64,000 bases of DNA from Halobacteriovorax vibrionivorans (GTDB lineage Bacteria; Bdellovibrionota; Bacteriovoracia; Bacteriovoracales; Bacteriovoracaceae). The DNA lies in assembly GCF_003346865.1 (NCBI RefSeq), contig NZ_QDKL01000003.1, forward strand, positions 62,001 to 126,000. Reading direction: 5' to 3'. A program made the translations under genes and the position numbers. The notes under the pieces are model-generated. The model saw only the letters and a program-made list of their open reading frames with translations. It searched no databases and was not told where the DNA came from. Below, piece after piece: positions 17,753 to 28,156 of the stretch (its first letter is position 1; each line of letters opens with the position of its first letter).

Positions 17753-18862
17753 TTAATCCAGTACATAATACAAAGGGTCCACCGGCGTGCCATTAACACG
17801 AATTTCGTAATGGAGGTGAGGACCTGTTGATAAACCTGAGTTTCCGATTCTTCCAATCGGATCCCCCCGTTTTACTTTTTGGCCTTTCACGACGAGGTTT
17901 TTTGAATTATGTCCGTAAAGTGTAGTTATACCGTATCCATGATCGATTTCTATATGATTTCCGAATCCGTAGTTTTTCTTGGATGTTTTTACAACACCAT
18001 CAGCTGGTGCAAGAATTAAAGTACCAATTGGCCCACCGACATCAAGACCTTCGTGCATCTTTACTCTTTTTGAGTAGTGACTCATACGAGGTCCGTAGTA
18101 TGAAGTGATCCAGCCTCTGGCAGGTAATAGTGTAGGTGTAGATTTAAGAAATGATTCGCGGTCTAAAAGATATTGGTCTAGTTCATTGACACGAATTTCT
18201 AAATCACCTGAAATCTTACGTAAAATTGAATAACGATAATCAAAGTACGCAAAGTTTTCAGCTAACTTAAAACTTTGTTTAATTAAACTACTCCATTCTT
18301 TTGTGAAGCTGTAACCAGAGGTAAGACCAAAGTTTGTCGCAATCTTACGTTCATAGAGGTCGTTGATGTCGCTGAACTCCTGATTCGTTTTTAAGACGCT
18401 TAATTCCGACTTAACTTTATTTAAAAGCTCTCGGTCCTTTTCTGGCACAAGGACCGATTGTGGATTTCTACCTGAAGAGTGATCGTGGCTTCCTGAATGA
18501 CCTTCACTTGGTTCGCGATCATCCTTCATCAATGGCTTTGTTAGATCAAATTCCTTGAAGCCTGAGATGACTCTCAGCTTACTTTCAATTTTTTGAATTC
18601 TTTCAATATCATCAGTTAATGTATTCAGTTTCATATTAAAGAGCTGGATTTGCTCTTTAAGTTGACGGTTCTCAATACTGAGGTGACGGTTTTCGTAAAC
18701 TTGTTTTAAAATCTTAACGTAGTCAAACGTTAGGATACCGATAACAGCGATAATAATTACTACTAAGAAAATGGCCGAGTTAAAAATGACTTTTGGTATA
18801 CGAAAAGACTTAACTCCCTTTTCCTTCTCGGGAATAACCATTATTGTATAAAAGCGACTCAA
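17753..18862 (-). CDS. Membrane-anchored M23 family peptidase
   Basis: A 369-residue envelope protein. A short cytoplasmic N-terminus is followed by one membrane segment (about 26-46), a coiled-coil stretch (about 50-105), a His/Ser-rich linker, and a C-terminal LytM/M23 domain (about 250-369). All zinc ligands are present: H270xxxD274 and H349xH351, plus H318 in LYGHNS. It is probably an active peptidoglycan endopeptidase, of the kind that shapes the sacculus or acts in division. It lies immediately upstream of secA. The substrate bond is not determined by sequence alone. Confidence 0.9.
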   Translation of the reverse strand: MSRFYTIMVIPEKEKGVKSFRIPKVIFNSAIFLVVIIIAVIGILTFDYVKILKQVYENRHLSIENRQLKEQIQLFNMKLNTLTDDIERIQKIESKLRVISGFKEFDLTKPLMKDDREPSEGHSGSHDHSSGRNPQSVLVPEKDRELLNKVKSELSVLKTNQEFSDINDLYERKIATNFGLTSGYSFTKEWSSLIKQSFKLAENFAYFDYRYSILRKISGDLEIRVNELDQYLLDRESFLKSTPTLLPARGWITSYYGPRMSHYSKRVKMHEGLDVGGPIGTLILAPADGVVKTSKKNYGFGNHIEIDHGYGITTLYGHNSKNLVVKGQKVKRGDPIGRIGNSGLSTGPHLHYEIRVNGTPVDPLYYVLD

Positions 18863-18983
18863 AATTACATCCTTGAATTTTTCAATAATTTCTGATGTTT
18901 ATTGTAGGTTTCTTGATTTCAGTTTGCAAGACTTTAATCCATGACACATAGAGACAGTGAGCTAAAATATTTTCGAAGTTAAA

Positions 18984-19739
18984 TTAATTAACTACCGTAA
19001 GAATTATCGATATATTGTCTTGTCCACCGTGTTCGTTGGCCTGGCGAATTAAAGTTTGCACACAGTCATGAAGTTTTTGATGAGTTACGTCATCGGTGTT
19101 GTCAATCATATCTTTGATAATAAAAAGAATATCCTCGTCACTTAATTTACCGTGGAGGCCATCTGAGCACAGAAGAAAGATATCACCCTTTTGCGGTCGG
19201 TAATCATAAATATCAACTTCAATATCTTCTTCAAAGCCCACCGTACGTGATAGGTAGTTTTTATTTGGATCTTTTGCTGCTTGGTCACGTGTATAGATTC
19301 CGTAGTTAATCTTTTCTTGTATTACGGAATGATCTTTTGTTAATTGAAAAATCTGTCCATTTGAAATGACGTAAGCTCTTGAGTCACCAACATTTGCAAT
19401 CTTTGCACTTTCGTCATCAAAGAGAAGGCTGACAACAGTTGTTCCCATTCCTTTAAGAGCAGGTTCACTATCGGCATATGCTTTTATCTTATTATTGGCA
19501 TATAGAACAGATTCTTGAAGAACTTGACCTAATTCTTCTTGTGGTTGGGAGTTGATTTTATCTTTGACTTTTTCTGCAAGGTATTTGATGGCCATTGTTG
19601 AAGCGAGTTCTCCACCTGAGTGTCCACCCATGCCATCAGCAACAATATAAAGTTTTGTGTTATTGCTAATGTAAATAGAATCTTGATTTGTCTCTCTCTT
19701 GCGCCCAATATCTGAAACGCCAGCACAGATCGTATTCAT
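18984..19739 (-). CDS. PP2C-type serine/threonine phosphatase
   Basis: A 251-residue soluble protein phosphatase. Metal-binding motifs are intact: RETNQDS near the N-terminus (D20), VADGMGGHSGGE (D35), GTTVV, NVGDSRAY, LCSDGLHGKLSD and a final GGQDNISIIL. It resembles the Stp/PrpC bacterial phosphatases that reverse Hanks-kinase phosphorylation. It is read away from the PrkA kinase operon across a 264-base spacer, which suggests, but does not prove, a related signalling role. AAGGGA precedes the start. Confidence 0.93.
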   Translation of the reverse strand: MNTICAGVSDIGRKRETNQDSIYISNNTKLYIVADGMGGHSGGELASTMAIKYLAEKVKDKINSQPQEELGQVLQESVLYANNKIKAYADSEPALKGMGTTVVSLLFDDESAKIANVGDSRAYVISNGQIFQLTKDHSVIQEKINYGIYTRDQAAKDPNKNYLSRTVGFEEDIEVDIYDYRPQKGDIFLLCSDGLHGKLSDEDILFIIKDMIDNTDDVTHQKLHDCVQTLIRQANEHGGQDNISIILTVVN

Positions 19740-19924
19740 ATTTTCCCTTGTCTGAAGTCATTTAATATCAATTCTTCTTTATTTTCAGTTGGATAGGAAT
19801 TTTAGTCAAATACTTTTGTTGGTCATTTATTTTTGCCCATTTTCTTAGAAATACTTGAGTGTTTTATGGTGTCAAAATGCACTTTGAATAAATTAAACTA
19901 ATGGAATTTTTTTTAATAGTTTCT

Positions 19925-19954
19925 TTGCTTTAAGTGAAATTATCACGTTATAAT
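19925..19954 (+). promoter_or_regulatory. Promoter of the prkA-yeaH-spoVR operon
   Basis: TTGCTT (19925-19930), an 18-base spacer and a perfect TATAAT (19949-19954), about 50 bases before the prkA start. This is the best sigma70-like match in the divergent spacer. The remainder of 19740-19924 shows no gene. Confidence 0.55.
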
Positions 19955-20003
19955 ATATTTAGGACTTTAGCTTGCTAATATGCAACTCATGGATGGAGAT
20001 AAT

Positions 20004-22058
20004 ATGACTAAAATGAATATGAATGAATTTATGAGTGAGAATTACAGGGTCGAAGACTTTGCTCACTTACACTGGACGGGTAGTTTTCAAGACTATATCG
20101 ATCTTGTTTCAGAAGATCCAAGAATTGCTCGTAATTCCTTTCAACGAATTTATGACATGATCATGTCATTTGAAACAAGTACATATCTTGAATATAAAAA
20201 AGAAATCACACGTTATCATTTTTTCGATGATCCAATCGGTGGTGGTAAGGATGCTGTTTTTGGTATCGATGTTCACTTAATGAAACTTGTGAACTTTTTC
20301 AAGGCCGCAGCTCTTGGTTATGGTACAGAGAAAAGGGTTCTTCTACTTCATGGGCCTGTTGGTTCGGCCAAGTCTTCAATTGCAAGAAATCTTAAAAAAG
20401 GTCTTGAACATTATTCAAGAACTGATGAAGGTGCACTATACACGTTTGAATGGTATGACGAAGAAGAGTCAGATATTTTAGGCGGACAAAAAGTTTTCCC
20501 ATCGCCAATGCATGAAGACCCATTAAAGCTTATTCCACATGAAGTTAGAAAAGAATTTCTTGATAATATCAATAAAGGTAATAAGGGTCATAAAGTTAAA
20601 ATTCGCGGAGAAGTTTGTCCGGCCGACCGTTATATTCTAAAAGAGTATATGGTTAAGTATGACGGTGACTTCATGAAAGTTATGGAAAACCATATCCGTG
20701 TTAAAAGACTTATTCTTTCTGAAAAAGATCGTCTAGGTATTGGTACTTTCCAGCCTAAAGATGAGAAAAACCAAGACTCGACAGAGTTAACAGGTGATAT
20801 CAATTATAGAAAAATTGCTCAATATGGTTCTGATTCAGATCCACGTGCATTTAACTTTGATGGTGAGTTCAATATCGCTAACCGCGGTGTTATCGAATTT
20901 ATCGAGATGCTTAAGCTTGATGTAGCTTTCCTTTATGATCTACTTGGTGCTTCTCAAGAGCAATCAATTAAGCCTAAGAAATTTGCTCAAACAGATATCG
21001 ACCTCGTTATTCTTGGTCACACAAATGAGCCAGAATTTAGAAAACTTCAAAATAACGAATTTATGGAAGCACTTCGTGACCGTACGGTTAAGATCGACGT
21101 TCCATATATTTCTCGTTTAGATAATGAGGTAAGAATCTATCAACGTGACTTTAACGCTGAAAAAATTCCTCATGTTCATATCGCTCCTCATACGCTTGAG
21201 ATGGCAGCTATGTGGGCCGTGCTAACAAGACTAGAAGAGCCAAAGAAAGCTGATCTAACTCTTGTTCAAAAGTTAAAACTTTATAACGGAAAAACTCTAA
21301 CTGGTTATAATGAAGATAACGTAAAAGAACTACGTAAAGAGGCCGTAAGAGAAGGACTTGAAGGTATTTCTCCTCGTTATATTCAAGATAAAATTTCTAA
21401 CGCTTTAGTTAAGTATGGACACACTGGTTCTCTAAATCCATTTATGGTTTTCAATGAACTAGAAAGTGGACTTAAGCATTCAATGGCCAATAATCAAGAT
21501 GCCGCTGAAAAGTACCGTGAGATGTTAGCTATTGTTCGTCAAGAGTATACTGATATCGTTAAAAACGATGTTCAAAAAGCAATCTCACTTGATGAATCTG
21601 CAATTGAAACTCTATGTGCAAATTATATTGATAACGTTAAGGCCTACACTCAAAAAGAGAAAGTTCGTAACAAGTACACTGGTAAACTTGAAGAATCTGA
21701 CGAGCGTTTCATGAGAAGTATCGAAGAGAAAATCGATATTGCTGAGTCTCGTAAAGATGACTTTAGACGTGAAATTATGAACTACATCGGAGCTCTTGCA
21801 ATCGAAGGAAAACAATTTGATTACAAGATGAATGAAAGACTTCACCGTGCACTTGAACTGAAGCTTTTTGAAGATCAAAAAGATGCGATCAAGCTTACAA
21901 CAATTATTTCAAATGTTGTTGATAAGGAAACTCAAGAGAAGATCGATGTTATCAAGTCACGCTTAATTAAGAATTATGGTTACTGTGAAATTTCAGCAAC
22001 AGATGCTCTTAATTATGTGGCAAGTATTTTTGCAAAAGGAGACAGTGCTAAGTCATAG
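20004..22058 (+). CDS. prkA: PrkA-family serine protein kinase / AAA protein
   Basis: A 684-residue cytoplasmic protein of the PrkA family (E. coli YeaG, 644 residues). The AAA P-loop GPVGSAKSS is at 117-125; a C-terminal kinase-like region follows, with conserved blocks such as [16 protein letters not shown] and [12 protein letters not shown]. The start at 20004 is chosen because GGAG lies 5 bases upstream; an in-frame ATG at 19980 lacks such a site. With YeaH and SpoVR downstream it forms the widely conserved yeaG-yeaH-ycgB operon, linked to stationary-phase, nitrogen-starvation and sporulation-type stress. Substrates are unknown here. Confidence 0.94.
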   Translation: MTKMNMNEFMSENYRVEDFAHLHWTGSFQDYIDLVSEDPRIARNSFQRIYDMIMSFETSTYLEYKKEITRYHFFDDPIGGGKDAVFGIDVHLMKLVNFFKAAALGYGTEKRVLLLHGPVGSAKSSIARNLKKGLEHYSRTDEGALYTFEWYDEEESDILGGQKVFPSPMHEDPLKLIPHEVRKEFLDNINKGNKGHKVKIRGEVCPADRYILKEYMVKYDGDFMKVMENHIRVKRLILSEKDRLGIGTFQPKDEKNQDSTELTGDINYRKIAQYGSDSDPRAFNFDGEFNIANRGVIEFIEMLKLDVAFLYDLLGASQEQSIKPKKFAQTDIDLVILGHTNEPEFRKLQNNEFMEALRDRTVKIDVPYISRLDNEVRIYQRDFNAEKIPHVHIAPHTLEMAAMWAVLTRLEEPKKADLTLVQKLKLYNGKTLTGYNEDNVKELRKEAVREGLEGISPRYIQDKISNALVKYGHTGSLNPFMVFNELESGLKHSMANNQDAAEKYREMLAIVRQEYTDIVKNDVQKAISLDESAIETLCANYIDNVKAYTQKEKVRNKYTGKLEESDERFMRSIEEKIDIAESRKDDFRREIMNYIGALAIEGKQFDYKMNERLHRALELKLFEDQKDAIKLTTIISNVVDKETQEKIDVIKSRLIKNYGYCEISATDALNYVASIFAKGDSAKS

Positions 22059-22088
22059 ACTTAGTACGCTCCAATTACCGGAGACCAA

Positions 22089-23210
22089 ATGGATCATCCA
22101 ATTAAAAGAGATCACGCACGCTTTCGAAAAATTATTAAAGGGAAGGTGCGTGATAACCTAAGAAAGTATATCGCTGGTGGCGAGATGCCGATTCCAAAAG
22201 GAAATGGGCAATTCAAAGTTCCAATGCCTTCAATTAATACCCCAAGGTTTCGTTTCGGTGATAAGAGCCAAGGTGGAACTGGTCAAGGTGACGGGCAACC
22301 TGGAGATCCAGTCGATGGACAAGGAGAGCCGGGAGAAGGTCAAGGTGAGCCTGGTGAAGCTGGAGAGCAAGAAGGTGAGAAGGCCCTTGATGTTGAAATG
22401 AGTTTAGATGAACTTGCTTCAATCCTAGGAGATGAACTCGCACTTCCAAAAATTGAGCCAAAGGGTAAGAAGAATATGGAATCAACAGTGGATCGATACA
22501 CTAGTATTGGTACTGTTGGGCCAGACTCTCTTAAGCACTATAAGAGATCATTTAAAGAGGCCTTAAAGCGTCAGATCGCAATGGGGACTTATGATCCAAA
22601 TAATCCCGTTGTTGTTCCAATTAAGTCAGACATGAGATACCGAGCAAGTAATTCAAAGATTGAATTTGAAAACTCTGCTGTGGTTATCTATATGATGGAT
22701 GTTTCGGGTTCAATGGGTGATGAGCAAAAAGAAATCGTTAGAACAGAGTCTTTTTGGATCAATTTGTGGCTTAAGTCTCAATATAAAGATATTGAAATTC
22801 GTTATATCATTCACGATGCAACAGCTAAGGAAGTTGATGAGGATACTTTCTTTAGAACTCGTGAAAGTGGTGGAACACTAATTTCATCTGCATTTAAGTT
22901 ATGTAAAGAAATTATCGATGCTGATTACAATGCAGATGAATGGAATATTTACCCATTTCATTTCTCTGATGGTGATAATTGGTCAGCGGAGGATACAAAG
23001 GTCTGTGTCGATCTTTTAAAAAGCTCTATTATTCCAAACTCTAATGCTTTCTTTTACGGGCAAGTTGAATCTCGTTACGGTTCAGGCCAGTTTTATAAAG
23101 ATTTATCCAAAGAATTTGGTGAAAAGCATGAGGATGTTATTTTAAGTAAAATTAAAAACAAGGATGCAATCCTTGATTCCATCAAAGAATTCTTAGGGCC
23201 AGGAAAGTAA
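22089..23210 (+). CDS. yeaH: YeaH/UPF0229 family VWA-domain protein
   Basis: A 373-residue protein of the YeaH (DUF444) family. A basic N-terminus ([23 protein letters not shown]) is followed by a Gly/Gln/Glu/Pro-rich linker (about 60-100), a conserved middle, and a C-terminal von Willebrand A-type domain with a metal-site motif, DVSGSMG, near residue 206. The length is somewhat below the ~427 residues of the E. coli protein. It starts 30 bases after prkA with GGAG 5 bases before the ATG. Its partnership with PrkA is known from conservation of the operon; its biochemical role is unresolved. Confidence 0.93.
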   Translation: MDHPIKRDHARFRKIIKGKVRDNLRKYIAGGEMPIPKGNGQFKVPMPSINTPRFRFGDKSQGGTGQGDGQPGDPVDGQGEPGEGQGEPGEAGEQEGEKALDVEMSLDELASILGDELALPKIEPKGKKNMESTVDRYTSIGTVGPDSLKHYKRSFKEALKRQIAMGTYDPNNPVVVPIKSDMRYRASNSKIEFENSAVVIYMMDVSGSMGDEQKEIVRTESFWINLWLKSQYKDIEIRYIIHDATAKEVDEDTFFRTRESGGTLISSAFKLCKEIIDADYNADEWNIYPFHFSDGDNWSAEDTKVCVDLLKSSIIPNSNAFFYGQVESRYGSGQFYKDLSKEFGEKHEDVILSKIKNKDAILDSIKEFLGPGK

Positions 23211-23231
23211 TTTTAAAAAGGTAATAAATAT

Positions 23232-24722
23232 ATGAGTAGTATGGAAAGAACAAAACCATTATCAGGAGAGTTAGCAAAACTAAGAGATGAAGTACTTGGT
23301 TATGCACTCGATTACGGCCTAGACTTCTATCCAGTCGTTTTTGAGGTTTGTGACTACGATACAGTATGTATTTTAGCTGCCAACGGTGGATTCCCAACAC
23401 GCTACCCTCACTGGCGTTTTGGCCTTGAGTATGATCGCCTTGCAAAGGGGAATACTTATGGATTCCAAAAAATATACGAACTCGTTATTAATACTGACCC
23501 TTGTTATGCTTATCTTTTAAGCTCAAATCGTTATGTGGACCAAAAGTTAGTTATGGCCCATGTTTATGGCCATGCTGATTTCTTTAAAAATAACGCTTGG
23601 TTTCGCCATACAGATCGTCGCATGATGGATGTTATGGCCAATCATGGCACTAAAATTCGTCGTTATATGGATCGCTATGGCCAAGATACTGTCGAAGAGT
23701 TTATCGATACGATCCTCTCTTTTGAAAATCTTCTTGATGTTAACGTTCTCTTCCAAGGTGAAGTGAAGCAAGCAACTTCAGCAGATGAAGAGTATGAACA
23801 TAAAGATGAGAGATCTCAAGTTCTTCGCTCTTTTATGAACTCCAAAATGGCAAGAGGCGAAGCTGATGAGGATGTTGTAGAAAGAAAGAAGACACCTCTA
23901 GAGTTACTTGATGATGAAGTTCGTGGTACACGTGATATTATGAGCTTCCTAATGCAGCATGCTCCAATTGAAGAGTGGCAGGCCGATGTTATCGGTATTT
24001 TAAGAGAAGAAGCTTATTACTTTCTTCCACAAAGAATGACAAAGATTATGAATGAGGGGTGGGCCTCTTATTGGCACTCTAAGATTCTGACAAAGAAGGC
24101 TTTAAATAGCTCAGAAATTATTGATTTCGCAGATATTCACTCTGGTGTTATGGCCATGAGTAAGCAAAATATTAATCCTTATAAGATAGGTATTGAGCTA
24201 ATGCGTGATATTGAATACCGCTGGGATACTGGTAAATTCGGAAAGGAATATCAAGAATGTACAAATCTCCAAGAAAAAGAGAATTGGCATATTGAAACAA
24301 ATCAAGGACGCGAAAAAATCTTTGAAGTTCGCCGTACTCATAATGACATCACTTTTATCGATGAATTCTTCACTGAAGAGTTTTGTAACCGCATGCAGCT
24401 TTTTACATATAAGTACAATTCTCGAACAGGAAGAAATGAGATTGAAACTCGTGACTTTAAAGAAATTAAGTCAAAGCTACTAAATCAACTAACAAATTTC
24501 GGCTCACCAATCATTGAAGTAGAGTCTGCTAATCATAAGAATCGTGGAGAGTTACTTCTTCGCCATGTCCACCAAGGTGTTGATCTCGACTTAACTCAGG
24601 CAAGTGATACAATGGCCAATATTTATAAAGTATGGAAAAGGCCAGTATCAATTGAAACTGTCGTTGAAGATAAGCGTATTCGCTATATCTTTGATGGATT
24701 AGAGTTTAAAGAAGATAAATAA
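23232..24722 (+). CDS. spoVR: SpoVR family protein
   Basis: A 496-residue SpoVR/YcgB protein. The family is recognised by FYPVVFEVCDYD, GFPTRYPHWRFG(L)EY, HVYGHADFFKNN, NEGWASYWHSKIL and the C-terminal RPVSIETVVEDK region. Conserved His and Glu residues in HVYGHADF and NEGWASYWHS look like metal ligands, but no reaction is established for the family. It is the third gene of the prkA operon, 21 bases after yeaH. The length is close to that of E. coli YcgB. Confidence 0.95.
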   Translation: MSSMERTKPLSGELAKLRDEVLGYALDYGLDFYPVVFEVCDYDTVCILAANGGFPTRYPHWRFGLEYDRLAKGNTYGFQKIYELVINTDPCYAYLLSSNRYVDQKLVMAHVYGHADFFKNNAWFRHTDRRMMDVMANHGTKIRRYMDRYGQDTVEEFIDTILSFENLLDVNVLFQGEVKQATSADEEYEHKDERSQVLRSFMNSKMARGEADEDVVERKKTPLELLDDEVRGTRDIMSFLMQHAPIEEWQADVIGILREEAYYFLPQRMTKIMNEGWASYWHSKILTKKALNSSEIIDFADIHSGVMAMSKQNINPYKIGIELMRDIEYRWDTGKFGKEYQECTNLQEKENWHIETNQGREKIFEVRRTHNDITFIDEFFTEEFCNRMQLFTYKYNSRTGRNEIETRDFKEIKSKLLNQLTNFGSPIIEVESANHKNRGELLLRHVHQGVDLDLTQASDTMANIYKVWKRPVSIETVVEDKRIRYIFDGLEFKEDK

Positions 24723-24736
24723 GACAAGATTCTTTG

Positions 24737-24764
24737 TTGATTACTTTGTACTTTCTAGTAAAAT
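24737..24764 (+). promoter_or_regulatory. Promoter of the FecR-barrel gene
   Basis: TTGATT (24737-24742), a 16-base spacer and TAAAAT (24759-24764) in the 72-base gap after spoVR. About 24 bases of leader would follow, with AGGAA before the ATG at 24795. Confidence 0.45.
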
Positions 24765-24794
24765 TATATTGAACTAATTTTACTAGGAATTTCA

Positions 24795-26636
24795 ATGCTT
24801 TCTACTTTTAAGTACTCTTTAATATTCTTATTCATATCGCTTTTAATTACTAGCGTTGAAGCTTTTGAATTAGTTTCAGGCCGAGGTGATATAAACTTAT
24901 TTCATAAAGATCAAATGAAGAAAATTGATGGAAATAGTATCAATGGTGCTATTGGTATCAATCAAGATACTCTTATTATGACTGCAAGCAATAGCTATGC
25001 ACGCTTCATTAATGACCGTGGTGATATTCTTATCATTGGTCCCAATTCGAAGGTTACAATTGAATTAAAATCTACCTTTGCTGGAGATTTGATTGCTCTT
25101 CATGATGGAAATATTCGTGTTATTGCTAAGAAGCAAAGAAAGGTTACAAAAGGTAAATTTGATCGTATTTTTATTCGCACAAATAGTGCTGTTGCCGCGG
25201 CCGAGACAGCTGATTTCTTATTGAGCTATAACTTATTTAATAATGTAACTGGCCTACTCTCTTTTAATGGTGAATCCGCATTTAAAAGAATCGATAAGAC
25301 TCATGATCTAAGTGCTGGCCAACGTTTAATCTATCGACGCTCATCTAAAGGTAGTCAGCTTAAGTACAAATTTCATAAAGACACTGGACTTAGTGAAAAG
25401 CTAAAATTAGCAAATGATACTTTATTTGGAGATGAGAGAAAGAATGTTTCAACTCTCTATCGTGGGCAATATAGTGCAACATTTCATGATGCTAGGCCTG
25501 CTTCAATGCCTGTTAAGATTAATCCTATCCAATTAACACTACTATATCGTAATACCAATCTTGATATGACACTTTATTCAGACTCGATGGACTATGGCCA
25601 AGGTGATGATGCAACTGTTGCTGCATTTCCATTAAAAGGCGACCTTTTAAGGCCTGCGGAGCAAGTAACATCGTATCGAGGCCAATATTCAACATACCAA
25701 AAGAAGTACGCACCAAAGGCCGGAGGTCTTGTTGATATAAGAACAGGGATTTATATCCCGCCTGAAAACGATGCTATCTTTGATGAGTCATTTCGTGTTT
25801 ATATTCCAAGAAAAATAGGTCGCATTAATGCAGTAAATGGAAATTTCGTTTCACCAAAGAATTTAAAAATTGATCCAAATAAAGGATTTGTAACAGTTAA
25901 TAACACTCATGAATCGCTAAAGAATCAACAGATGTTAAATAACTTATTAAAATCAAATCTGCTATTAGCAAGTTATCAAAATGTATCTCGTAAGAAAATG
26001 TCCATGGCCGAAAGGTACTCTGCAAATATTGTTGGGCTCTCAATTGTCAATCAAGGCCTAACTCATACTTATAATAATGATGAATTTGATTTTTCTTCAC
26101 GTGGTATTGAGTTGAGCTTAATACTTATTGGAAATGGTGTTATTAGGCCATTTGCAAAATTTAAATTACTAAATGAGAACTTTGAACAACTTACTTCTTC
26201 AAAAGAAGTCGAAAGATTCTATCATATGAATCTAGGTTTAGATTATCTATTAAATGAGAACTTCTATCTAAGTGGCCAAATTTCAATTGATGAGGCCCCT
26301 ATCTATTTAAGTTCTACAAATACAATAACATTGGCCACTATAAATAGCTTAATAGGGGAAGTAGGAGCTAAAGTTATAAGATCTAAACGATACGATATAT
26401 TTGTATTTGGTGGAGCTAAATATAACCATTCAAATGAGGATGATGAATTTGATATGGTGTCTGGTTTTGGCTTTTATGCAGGAGCGAAGGCAGAGTATTG
26501 GATTAATCGTAGAAGTTATTTCTATGGAGATTTAAGCTATATTAATCATTCTCTATCGATTGTTGGAAACTCTAATGATAGTGATATTGATATGAGTGGT
26601 ACTATTTTAAACCTAGGCTACCGTTACTCATTCTAA
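24795..26636 (+). CDS. FecR-domain protein with C-terminal outer-membrane barrel
   Basis: A 613-residue exported protein. A signal peptide ends near SVEA (23). A FecR-like domain (about 45-180) has the typical run of short strands: LIMTASNSYARFINDRGDILIIGPNSKV, then GDLIALHDGNIRVIA, then a block on RIFIRTNSAVAAAETADFLLSY. A long unassigned middle (about 200-400) follows. The final ~200 residues look like a transmembrane barrel and end in LNLGYRYSF, an outer-membrane C-terminal signature. A FecR domain fused to a barrel suggests a surface structural role rather than anti-sigma regulation. It abuts the convergent next gene with no spacer. Confidence 0.72.
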   Translation: MLSTFKYSLIFLFISLLITSVEAFELVSGRGDINLFHKDQMKKIDGNSINGAIGINQDTLIMTASNSYARFINDRGDILIIGPNSKVTIELKSTFAGDLIALHDGNIRVIAKKQRKVTKGKFDRIFIRTNSAVAAAETADFLLSYNLFNNVTGLLSFNGESAFKRIDKTHDLSAGQRLIYRRSSKGSQLKYKFHKDTGLSEKLKLANDTLFGDERKNVSTLYRGQYSATFHDARPASMPVKINPIQLTLLYRNTNLDMTLYSDSMDYGQGDDATVAAFPLKGDLLRPAEQVTSYRGQYSTYQKKYAPKAGGLVDIRTGIYIPPENDAIFDESFRVYIPRKIGRINAVNGNFVSPKNLKIDPNKGFVTVNNTHESLKNQQMLNNLLKSNLLLASYQNVSRKKMSMAERYSANIVGLSIVNQGLTHTYNNDEFDFSSRGIELSLILIGNGVIRPFAKFKLLNENFEQLTSSKEVERFYHMNLGLDYLLNENFYLSGQISIDEAPIYLSSTNTITLATINSLIGEVGAKVIRSKRYDIFVFGGAKYNHSNEDDEFDMVSGFGFYAGAKAEYWINRRSYFYGDLSYINHSLSIVGNSNDSDIDMSGTILNLGYRYSF

Positions 26637-28079
26637 TTAGCGATATTCTTTTCCTATATTTGGATAAGACTTAAGATCTAATTCATAAACATCTTTTTGA
26701 TATATTAAGACTGGCTCTTTCTTGTCTTCGATATCTACTTTAGAGATCATTGAATTAAGACGATCTTGAATGTCTTTAGATTCCATTTTCCTCTCAGAGG
26801 CCAAGACATCTTTACTAAAATTCGGCCAGATTTTTGATTGTAGATGCATCCAGCAGCTAATGACATTCTTATTTAGACACGATTTATCGCTGAGGCGTAC
26901 CCATTGTGGATCATCATTGATTAATTTTATATATGAACTTAAAATTGCTGCTTCATATGGAAGTTTTCGATTGTATTTAATATCGAGGTTGTCCATGAGG
27001 TATCTTGCTTCTTTATTTTTGTTTTCTTTTAGTAATAAATTGATTTTTAATAATTCTTTTTCTCTTGAATTACCTTCGCTAACTGGAATTTTAGAAAGAG
27101 CAACTCTTGCATTCTTATAATTTCTACTTAACCAAGCTGAAGCAAGGATGAGCTTATTATTAGCAATAGAATATGGTTTACTAAGTAGGTTAGAGATGAA
27201 GTGGGAGTAGGCGGTTTTATAATTTTCTTTTTTTACTTCTTCAAATCCTTTTAGCTTATTAGTGTTAGAGTTATTAATGGCCCCTGCTAATTTTAAAGCT
27301 TGTTCATGTTGGCCATTATTATATAGGTTTGCTGCAACTAGCGTTCGGATTGTCGCGTCTGCATAAAACTCAACTGGTATCGTCTCGTAATATTTCAAAA
27401 TTTGTTTGTGACGAGAAAAGTATAGGCCATACTTTAAGACTGCTTCAATATCGTCCATATTATTAGTTAAGAAGTAATCTCTAATTTTTGTGCTTCTAAC
27501 GTAACCATTTAACTTATGCTCAAGCACAAGTCTTAACCAAGTTTCATTCTTGTAAGAGCCAATTAGCCTTGAATGGTTCATACAACCTTGAAAGATTTCT
27601 TCTATATCATCCTTCTTTTCTTCAGGCATTGACATAGCACTGACAATTCTTAATGCACAATTTTGGTAATACCAGGAAGCATTATTAGAAAGACTCTGTA
27701 GAATCTCTGATGATTTCTTAGGGTTTGTATCTGCAAAGTAAGCAAGGGCCAAGAAACGATTAATTAAAAGAAGTTTAGAATAATTCTTTGTCTTTAAAGC
27801 CTGACGATTTAAAACAAGTATCGCATCATCAGTGTGCCCATCTATTAATAGTGATTTTGCGATGACCAATTGATCGAGAAAGTCTTTTCGCTCATCTATT
27901 TGTAGCCCTCGTTCAAAGTAGCGGGCCTCAATCTCGTTATAGATATTATATGGCGGGTCTAATTCTTTCTTTGCCTGGCGTCTTGCGATGTGCTCAGCTG
28001 TACGGTCGATTGCCATAAGATCTAACTGAAGACCCATTAAAATGATCAGGAATGGTAAAAACTTTCTAGCTTTGTTCAT
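26637..28079 (-). CDS. Periplasmic helical-repeat (TPR-like) protein
   Basis: A 480-residue protein with a signal peptide (about 1-23, ending QLDLMA). The rest is almost all alpha-helical, with helix pairs spaced like tetratricopeptide repeats, for example LVIAKSLLIDGHTDDAILVL and FLALAYFADTNPKKSSEIL, and later NLYNNGQHEQALKLAGAI. No catalytic motif is seen. It is probably a scaffold or partner protein in the periplasm. Its stop codon directly follows that of the convergent FecR-barrel gene (26636/26637). It is divergent from the next exported protein, with a 77-base spacer. Confidence 0.68.
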   Translation of the reverse strand: MNKARKFLPFLIILMGLQLDLMAIDRTAEHIARRQAKKELDPPYNIYNEIEARYFERGLQIDERKDFLDQLVIAKSLLIDGHTDDAILVLNRQALKTKNYSKLLLINRFLALAYFADTNPKKSSEILQSLSNNASWYYQNCALRIVSAMSMPEEKKDDIEEIFQGCMNHSRLIGSYKNETWLRLVLEHKLNGYVRSTKIRDYFLTNNMDDIEAVLKYGLYFSRHKQILKYYETIPVEFYADATIRTLVAANLYNNGQHEQALKLAGAINNSNTNKLKGFEEVKKENYKTAYSHFISNLLSKPYSIANNKLILASAWLSRNYKNARVALSKIPVSEGNSREKELLKINLLLKENKNKEARYLMDNLDIKYNRKLPYEAAILSSYIKLINDDPQWVRLSDKSCLNKNVISCWMHLQSKIWPNFSKDVLASERKMESKDIQDRLNSMISKVDIEDKKEPVLIYQKDVYELDLKSYPNIGKEYR

Positions 28080-28156
28080 ATCGTTACCTTATTAAACCTT
28101 TCGGGAATAATTCCGATAACTTAAAGGAAATCTATATAAATCTTTTGGATAGAAGA

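Noticed and set aside
22270-22380. Gly/Gln/Glu-rich repeat as a tandem DNA repeat
   Set aside because: The repeat is imperfect at DNA level and matches the usual low-complexity linker of the YeaH family.
22234-22485. Minus-strand open frame rich in Leu, Gln and His
   Set aside because: Antisense of the Gly/Gln/Pro linker of YeaH; composition explained by that repeat.
26770-27120. A 116-residue plus-strand open frame opposite the helical-repeat gene
   Set aside because: Antisense to a gene with signal peptide and repeat pattern; no ribosome-binding site.
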